From the NCBI GenBank assembly GCA_002842095.1, contig PHCB01000002.1:143801-207800 (forward strand): 64,000 bases of DNA, in the 5' to 3' direction. The notes below the pieces were generated by a model, which saw only the letters and a program-made list of their open reading frames with translations, ran no database searches and was not told the origin of the DNA. This document shows, piece by piece, positions 59,284 to 64,000 of the stretch (position 1 is its first letter; each line of letters begins with the position of its first letter). This DNA is from a candidate division BRC1 bacterium HGW-BRC1-1. Its GTDB lineage: Bacteria; Sumerlaeota; Sumerlaeia; Sumerlaeales; Sumerlaeaceae. The position numbers and the translations under genes are program-made.

Positions 59284-61105
59284 TGGTGGCGGCTTCTCCG
59301 GTCAGGGCCACCTTCATCAGGTTCAGAAGTTCCGCTGTGCGGAAGGGCTTTTGCAGGTAATGGCAGGGTTGCAGACTTTTCACACCAGCGCGCTGGATGG
59401 CGGTGCCCGTGTAGCCGCTCATGAAAATAACTTTAACATCGGGGTGCGTTACGAAAAGTCGTTGCACGAGATCCTTGCCACCCATTTCCGGCATGATGAC
59501 ATCGCTGAGCAAAAGATGGATGGGGCCGTCGTGGCGCTCTGCCACCTCCAGCGCCTCCACCCCGTTGCGTGCAGTGAGAACGTGGTAACCGTTCCTTTGG
59601 AGGACTCTTTCGGTCAGAGTTCGCACGGCGTCCTCGTCCTCAGCCAGCAACACGGTTTCGCCCTCACCCTTGGGGTCGGGGGTGGCTTCGGAATCGACGA
59701 CGATGGTGGCTTCCTGATCGTTTACCCGGGGCAGATAGATGATTAGCCGGGGAAGACCGCCGGGCAGTGAGTCACTGTCGATTTCGCCGTCGAACTGTCG
59801 GATGATATTGTGGGCGGCGCTGAAGGTGCCGCCGGTTCCGATCTGCGAAGCGAGGGGTGGGGTTGACGCCGGTGCGGGGCTGACCTGCGCCTGCTGCGCA
59901 AGGGAGGCTGCGCTGATGGACAGAGTTGCGTACGCGCCCGGTTTCAGGCCCGGCGGGCGGTTGCTTGAAGAGTGGTTGTCAAAGCGGATATTTGCGGTTC
60001 GAAATGTCAGTCGTCCCCCTTGAAGGAGAGTCGCGGCGGCGCCTGCCGCGAGGTTCAGGATGAGTTGGCGAATCTGCTCGGGGTCTGCGTTTACTGGACC
60101 CAGCGATGGATTGAGCAGCATGACGACACGGATATCCTCGCGGATGACACGTTCCAGCATCGGCTGCATCTCTTCGAGAATCGTGTTGAGGTTCATTTGC
60201 CGCATCTCGGTGGGATGCTGCTCGTTCTGGCCGAGAAGTTGCCGGGTCAGCAAAATTGCCTTTTCGGTTACACGGCGCATCTCGCCAAGTTCATGAGCGT
60301 GATCATGGTCGGCGGGCAGGCTGCGCTGGAGAGATTCAACGCTTTCCAACAAGACCTGATAAATGTTGTTAAACTCGTGAGCGATCCCCGAGGCGAGCTT
60401 GCCCAGTGACTCCAGGCGGCGCGACTCCAGCAATTGACCTTCCATGAGGTTGGACTGTTGGTCGGCGCGGCATGCCGCGCACAGCAGGCCCCCGGCGAGT
60501 AGATAGGGCAGAAGCTGTTGGAGGATATCGCGACCATAACCATCGGGGCGATTGATGAGCACGAAAAGCCCCACCACCTCGTTGCCCCGGCGCAGCGGTA
60601 TGCCGCAGAAACTGGATACGGTGCCCTGCCGACCGGGAATGGAGCCGAGTCGCGTTTCCGTGGCGGGCGAATTAATGATGACCACGTCTTCCGTCCGCAA
60701 TGGAATTGCGCAAAGATTGTCCAGGCCGGGAATGTCCTGAAAGCCTTCCTTTTCCAGCGATTCGGAAATTTGTTTCCAGAATTTCGGGTGGTCGTTTTTT
60801 TCCTCCTCGGAGGCATCGCCGGCAATTATACGCACGTGCGAGGAGTGGGGCATGCACAGCAGTGCCAGGCTGCTGCCGGTTTGGCGGCGAGCTTGTTGAA
60901 GCACAGGCTCGGCGGCCGACCGATAGGTCTCATTGTCCAGCAGCGCCGCCATGGCATCGAAGCATGCCTGATGAGCTTCTGCATCGCTGGCGCTGAGAGC
61001 CGCCTGGTCCGGCGGCGTCTGACCTTTTTGGTTATCTGAGCGGTTCATATCGGTTTGTTTCATCAACATCCCCACGGCTTGTTTTGCGTCTGTTTTTTTC
61101 TGCAC
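59276..61105 (-). CDS. GAF-containing hybrid sensor with degenerate kinase domain and receiver
   Basis: 609 residues from a GTG (ATG alternatives at 61069 and 61063). An N-terminal GAF-like domain (about 45-212: LCAIPLRTEDVV, SSFCGIPLRRGNEVVGLFVLI) precedes a normal H-box, GKLASGIAHEFNN (H243). The ATP-binding domain keeps its framework but has lost its key residues. The N-box Asn is Gly (NLAAGAAATLL), the G1 Asp-x-Gly is SAASL and G2 is GTGGTFS. It therefore probably cannot bind ATP. A full receiver follows (LLAEDEDAVR, D535 in LLLSDVIMPEMGG, YLQKPFR). It likely acts as a phosphorelay or scaffold partner of the kinase encoded downstream. Confidence 0.92.
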   Translation of the reverse strand: MQKKTDAKQAVGMLMKQTDMNRSDNQKGQTPPDQAALSASDAEAHQACFDAMAALLDNETYRSAAEPVLQQARRQTGSSLALLCMPHSSHVRIIAGDASEEEKNDHPKFWKQISESLEKEGFQDIPGLDNLCAIPLRTEDVVIINSPATETRLGSIPGRQGTVSSFCGIPLRRGNEVVGLFVLINRPDGYGRDILQQLLPYLLAGGLLCAACRADQQSNLMEGQLLESRRLESLGKLASGIAHEFNNIYQVLLESVESLQRSLPADHDHAHELGEMRRVTEKAILLTRQLLGQNEQHPTEMRQMNLNTILEEMQPMLERVIREDIRVVMLLNPSLGPVNADPEQIRQLILNLAAGAAATLLQGGRLTFRTANIRFDNHSSSNRPPGLKPGAYATLSISAASLAQQAQVSPAPASTPPLASQIGTGGTFSAAHNIIRQFDGEIDSDSLPGGLPRLIIYLPRVNDQEATIVVDSEATPDPKGEGETVLLAEDEDAVRTLTERVLQRNGYHVLTARNGVEALEVAERHDGPIHLLLSDVIMPEMGGKDLVQRLFVTHPDVKVIFMSGYTGTAIQRAGVKSLQPCHYLQKPFRTAELLNLMKVALTGEAATSG

Positions 61106-61201
61106 CCAACCACTCAGACATCAACGTTTACGGCTGGGTCTGTTTCAAGGAGAATGTCTTAAAACCGGGGGGGCGGGCCTTGGGTCTCGAATGAAGTCAT
61201 A

Positions 61202-62266
61202 TCACACCCAGATGCCGGGCTGGGGGGTGTGGCAGGTGGGGCATAAGCCATTGGCGGGGAGCAGGTTTTCTATGACCCGGAAACCGCGCCGACGTATGAG
61301 CGTCGTCTGGCAGGCGGCGCAATGGGTGTCTTCCAGGCCATTGTCACCGGGATGCAGGTTTCCCGCATACACATGGTGCAGTCCCTCCTCACGGCCAATT
61401 CTTGCGGCCAGTTGCAGAGTCTGACGTGGGGTGCTGTCACGGTCGTTCATGTTGTAATCCGCGTGAAACGTCGTCACGTGCCAGGGGATATCGGGCGAGA
61501 TGCGCGCCAGAAACTTTGCCATACTGTGCAATTCATCAGCCGAATCGTTGAAGTCGGGCACAACCAGTGTAACGACTTCCAGCCAGATGCCCCGCGCGTA
61601 AACCCCTTCAATGGTTTCCAGAACGTTGTCGAGAATGCCGCCGAGGCGACGATAATTAGCATCGTCGAAACTCTTCAGGTCCACCTTGTAGGCGGCCAGA
61701 TGGGGGGCGAGATAATCCAGCACCTCGGGCGTCGCGTTGCCATTGCTTACGTAAGCGCACTTCAACCCCTCGGTGCGGGCGAGGGTGAAAACTTCCACAG
61801 CCCATTCGCTTGTGATGAGCGGTTCGTTATAGGTGCTGACCACCAGCGGCGCATGGTGGGCCAAAGCGGCCTGCACAACTTGTTCGGCGCTCATGGGCCG
61901 AATGGGAGCCACGGCGGCGGGGTCGCGAAGGGCTTGCGAGGTGAGCCAATTCTGACAATATGCGCAATGGAGGTCGCACCCGAGCATGCCGAAACTGAGG
62001 GCCTCTGCCCCCGGCAGGCAGTGGAAGAACGGCTTCTTTTCCACGGGATCCACCGCGATGGCCGCCACATAGCCCGAAGGGACTCGCAGATGTCCTTCCT
62101 CGTTATAGCGAACGCGACAAACCCCACTGCGCCCCGGCCCCACCAGGCAACGGTGGCCGCAGGCAAGGCAGCGAATTTTGCCGTCGGGTTGACGGTGTAT
62201 GAGCGCGGGGTCTGCCTCTCGGGTCAGCGCACGCAATTGTTCTTCTAATGTGGACGCGGAGGCCAT
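61202..62266 (-). CDS. amrS: AmmeMemoRadiSam system radical SAM enzyme
   Basis: 354 residues from the ATG at 62266 (the frame opens 12 codons earlier). An N-terminal cysteine set CLACGHRC...GVC is followed by the radical SAM motif CDLHCAYCQN, then VVSTYNEPLITSEWAVEV, KVDLKSFDDANYRRLGG and PWHVTTFHADYNMND. A C-terminal zinc-ribbon pair follows (HCAACQTTLIRRRGF, CPTCH). This is the layout of the AmmeMemoRadiSam radical SAM protein, usually found with AMMECR1 and MEMO1 homologues, which are not in the window. Its reaction is not established. No Shine-Dalgarno sequence is obvious. Confidence 0.9.
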   Translation of the reverse strand: MASASTLEEQLRALTREADPALIHRQPDGKIRCLACGHRCLVGPGRSGVCRVRYNEEGHLRVPSGYVAAIAVDPVEKKPFFHCLPGAEALSFGMLGCDLHCAYCQNWLTSQALRDPAAVAPIRPMSAEQVVQAALAHHAPLVVSTYNEPLITSEWAVEVFTLARTEGLKCAYVSNGNATPEVLDYLAPHLAAYKVDLKSFDDANYRRLGGILDNVLETIEGVYARGIWLEVVTLVVPDFNDSADELHSMAKFLARISPDIPWHVTTFHADYNMNDRDSTPRQTLQLAARIGREEGLHHVYAGNLHPGDNGLEDTHCAACQTTLIRRRGFRVIENLLPANGLCPTCHTPQPGIWV

Positions 62267-62387
62267 GCACAAACCCTGCCACGGGGGCCTGAGACCTTGC
62301 AAGTCCCGTGTGCGGGCTTGAATAAAGGGGGGTGGTTTCCCTACTAAGGGAGCGGGATTTCAGCCCGATTTTTCCCCCTTCAAACCC

Positions 62388-63644
62388 ATGTCAAAACGCG
62401 ACTATTACGAAATATTAGGTGTTGCCCGCGAGGCGTCTGCCGACGATATTAAGAAGGCTTATCGCCGCGAGGCGAAGCGATTCCATCCAGATAAGAATGC
62501 CGGGGATAAAGAGTCGGAGGAGAAATTCAAAGAAGCCTGCGAGGCTTACGAGGTTCTCAGCGACGCGGACAAACGGGCACGCTACGACCGCCATGGGCAC
62601 GAAGGTGTCAAGTTTGGCGGGGGCGGTAACGGCGGCTTCAACTTTGACGCCGTTTCCGCATATTACGGAGCGGCGGTAGGGCCGCGCTGGCTTGTCGCCA
62701 GCGGATTTGATCTGACCCTTCTGACACAGAATCTCCTGGGACGATCCAAAGCCGTCCATCTCATCGGATCGTCCGCCGGCGCCTGGCGTTTTGCCGCATG
62801 GCTCCAACCGCAGGCTGTCGCGAGCTATCAGAAATTTCTCAACGCCTATATCACGGTCGGTTATACGCGAAAAGACACCCCGGCAACCATTCTGAAAAAA
62901 TTCACGCACATCATGGACGCCTATATCGAAGATGACGCTCTGCCCTTTGCCCTGGCCAACAAGCGCTATCGTTTATCGGTCATCACGGCCCGCGCGAGGA
63001 ATCTCGTCGCCTCCGACAACCTCCTGCTGCAGAAAAGCGCTTTGGCCGCCTGTTATGTGATGAACTTCTTTTCCCGGAACAACCTTTACCATTTTGCCGA
63101 CCGGGTTGTCTTCTACAACGGCTCCAAACCGCCTCCGTTTTGTTTTCAGCCGCAATTCCAGGGCAGGTATGTGCGGATTAACGAAGTCAATTTCAAATAC
63201 GCGGTCATGGCTTCCGGCGCGATCCCCCTGGTTGTTGCCGGGGTCAAAAATATTTTCGGCGCGCCCCGGGGCGTTTATCGCGACGGCGGTTTGATCGATT
63301 ATCACCTGTCGCATCAGTTTGCCGCCAGAGAAAATGAACTGGTGCTTTTTTTCCATCATCAGGAACGCATTATTCCCGGCTGGCTCGATAAAAAAATTAA
63401 ACGGCGCGTGCCGGATGAAGAAACGCTGAATAACGTCGTGATGGTTTTTCCTTCGAAAAGTTTCATCGATAAACTGCCCGGCGAAAAAGTGCCGGACCGC
63501 GACGACTTTCTGACCTACATCGACAACGGTAAAGAGCGGATTGCCAACTGGAATAAAGCGGTGGAACTATCCGCGCCGCTGGGCGAGGATTTTCTGGAAC
63601 TGGTGGAAAGCGGCCGGATTCGGGATATGGTGGAAAAAATGTAG
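62388..63644 (+). CDS. DnaJ N-terminus fused in frame to a patatin-like lipase (suspect joint)
   Basis: 418 residues. Residues 1-85 are a standard J-domain: [20 protein letters not shown], the HPD in [18 protein letters not shown] and the start of a Gly/Phe linker. At about residue 86 (near 62645) the sequence changes to a patatin-like alpha/beta hydrolase: [15 protein letters not shown], nucleophile Ser in [13 protein letters not shown], and DGG in [11 protein letters not shown] for the catalytic Asp. The patatin lacks only its first residues. No zinc-finger or DnaJ C-terminal domain is present. After the joint, AAA, TTT and ATT codons and A-runs are more frequent than before it. A misassembled contig is the simplest explanation; a true fusion would be new to me. 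Confidence 0.75.
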   Translation: MSKRDYYEILGVAREASADDIKKAYRREAKRFHPDKNAGDKESEEKFKEACEAYEVLSDADKRARYDRHGHEGVKFGGGGNGGFNFDAVSAYYGAAVGPRWLVASGFDLTLLTQNLLGRSKAVHLIGSSAGAWRFAAWLQPQAVASYQKFLNAYITVGYTRKDTPATILKKFTHIMDAYIEDDALPFALANKRYRLSVITARARNLVASDNLLLQKSALAACYVMNFFSRNNLYHFADRVVFYNGSKPPPFCFQPQFQGRYVRINEVNFKYAVMASGAIPLVVAGVKNIFGAPRGVYRDGGLIDYHLSHQFAARENELVLFFHHQERIIPGWLDKKIKRRVPDEETLNNVVMVFPSKSFIDKLPGEKVPDRDDFLTYIDNGKERIANWNKAVELSAPLGEDFLELVESGRIRDMVEKM

Positions 63645-63647
63645 GGA

Positions 63648-63688
63648 ACCGGTTCAACGGTTCAACGGTTCACGGTTCAGCGGTTTAA
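63648..63688. repeat. Short GGTTCAAC tandem repeat
   Basis: ACCGGTTCAACGGTTCAACG then GTTCACGGTTCAGCGG: four degenerate 9-bp GGTTCAACG units between the patatin and the next gene. It is unrelated to R1-R5 of the host part of the contig. Confidence 0.7.
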
Positions 63689-63692
63689 AATA

Positions 63693-64000
63693 ATGATCAT
63701 ACAGGAACTTCTGGATATTTACACATCCTGCGTACTTTGTCCGCGCGCCTGCCGGGTTAACCGTACGAAAGGCGAGCTGGGCTATTGCCGTCTGCCTGCC
63801 GATATCATCATGGACTGCGCGCTTGCCCACCATGGCGAAGAACCACCTCTTTCCGGGACGGGCGGCGCCGGAACAATTTTTCTTTCATCCTGCAATCTCG
63901 GCTGCATTTATTGCCAGAACTATCAAATTTCTCACAGCAGCCGGGGGCGGGATCTGACCGTTTTACAACTGGCCCGCGTTATGCTCGACCTGCAAAAAAA
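63693..64000 (+). CDS. PflX-like (COG1313) radical SAM protein, C-terminus off the right edge
   Basis: About 102 residues are visible. CVLCPRACRVNRTKGELGYC is the N-terminal cysteine block of the COG1313/PflX group (pyruvate formate-lyase-activating-enzyme homologues). It is followed by HHGEEPPLSGTGGAGTIFLS and the radical SAM motif CNLGCIYCQN. The start is an ATG at 63693 without a strong ribosome site. It lies 48 bp after the patatin-like gene on the same strand. It belongs to the part of the contig whose style differs from the rest, so its host is uncertain. Confidence 0.88.
   Translation, partial: MIIQELLDIYTSCVLCPRACRVNRTKGELGYCRLPADIIMDCALAHHGEEPPLSGTGGAGTIFLSSCNLGCIYCQNYQISHSSRGRDLTVLQLARVMLDLQK

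Overview
The window looks like a high-GC, Gram-negative chromosome from an environmental, probably uncultured bacterium. It has LPS-transport genes (an LptF/G permease and a large LptA/LptD-like outer-membrane protein), many signal peptides, a GspG-type pseudopilin, a secreted multidomain GHL10 glycosidase with Fn3 and golvesin-like domains, several sensor kinases and a eukaryotic-type Ser/Thr kinase. The pseudopilin C-terminus and the GHL10/golvesin architecture remind me of candidate phyla such as Sumerlaeota or Hydrogenedentota; this is an inference from gene style, not a phylogeny.

Layout. 0-1.8 kb: end of a two-component pair. 2.2-13.2 kb: accessory DNA with exported and membrane proteins of unknown role, a CPBP protease preceded by a methyltransferase remnant and followed by an attC-like site, a seven-haem cytochrome, a GH32 fructan hydrolase and a NodB-like deacetylase. 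13.6-16.1 kb: a CarH-like B12 photosensor candidate translationally coupled to a PAS-GGDEF diguanylate cyclase. 16.2-21.3 kb: small membrane or orphan genes and a pseudopilin. 21.5-25.6 kb: a MacAB-type efflux operon with its TetR regulator and two palindromic operator candidates. 25.7-35.7 kb: an accessory zone with direct repeats, a diverged gene duplication, gene remnants, a CoiA-like nuclease and an AAA ATPase. 35.9 kb: tRNA-Lys. 36.3-62.3 kb: a more conserved, well-ordered region with the GHL10 protein, glutathione peroxidase, S41 protease, radical SAM, GDPD, glycosyltransferase, LPS transport, CheY-like protein, a giant propeller-TPR-Ser/Thr kinase, a histidine kinase pair (one member a pseudokinase) and an AmmeMemoRadiSam enzyme.

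At least five families of interspersed repeats sit between genes in the first 36 kb. R1 is an 11-bp tandem unit, ACCGGTGTGCA. R2 is an AT-rich heptad array, AATTCGT/ACGAATT. R3 is an 80-bp post-stop element. R4 is a 117-bp direct repeat. R5 is a GGGGGCA-TTCC-TGCCCCC hairpin preceded by GGRTACGAATT. They often abut truncated genes, so they probably mark past rearrangements. No transposase, integrase or CRISPR array was seen.

At the right end (after about 62.65 kb) a DnaJ N-terminus runs in frame into a patatin-like lipase, followed by a PflX-like radical SAM gene with a different style of sequence. This is either a novel fusion or, more likely, a chimeric contig joint. Genes right of that point should not be assigned to the host without checking.
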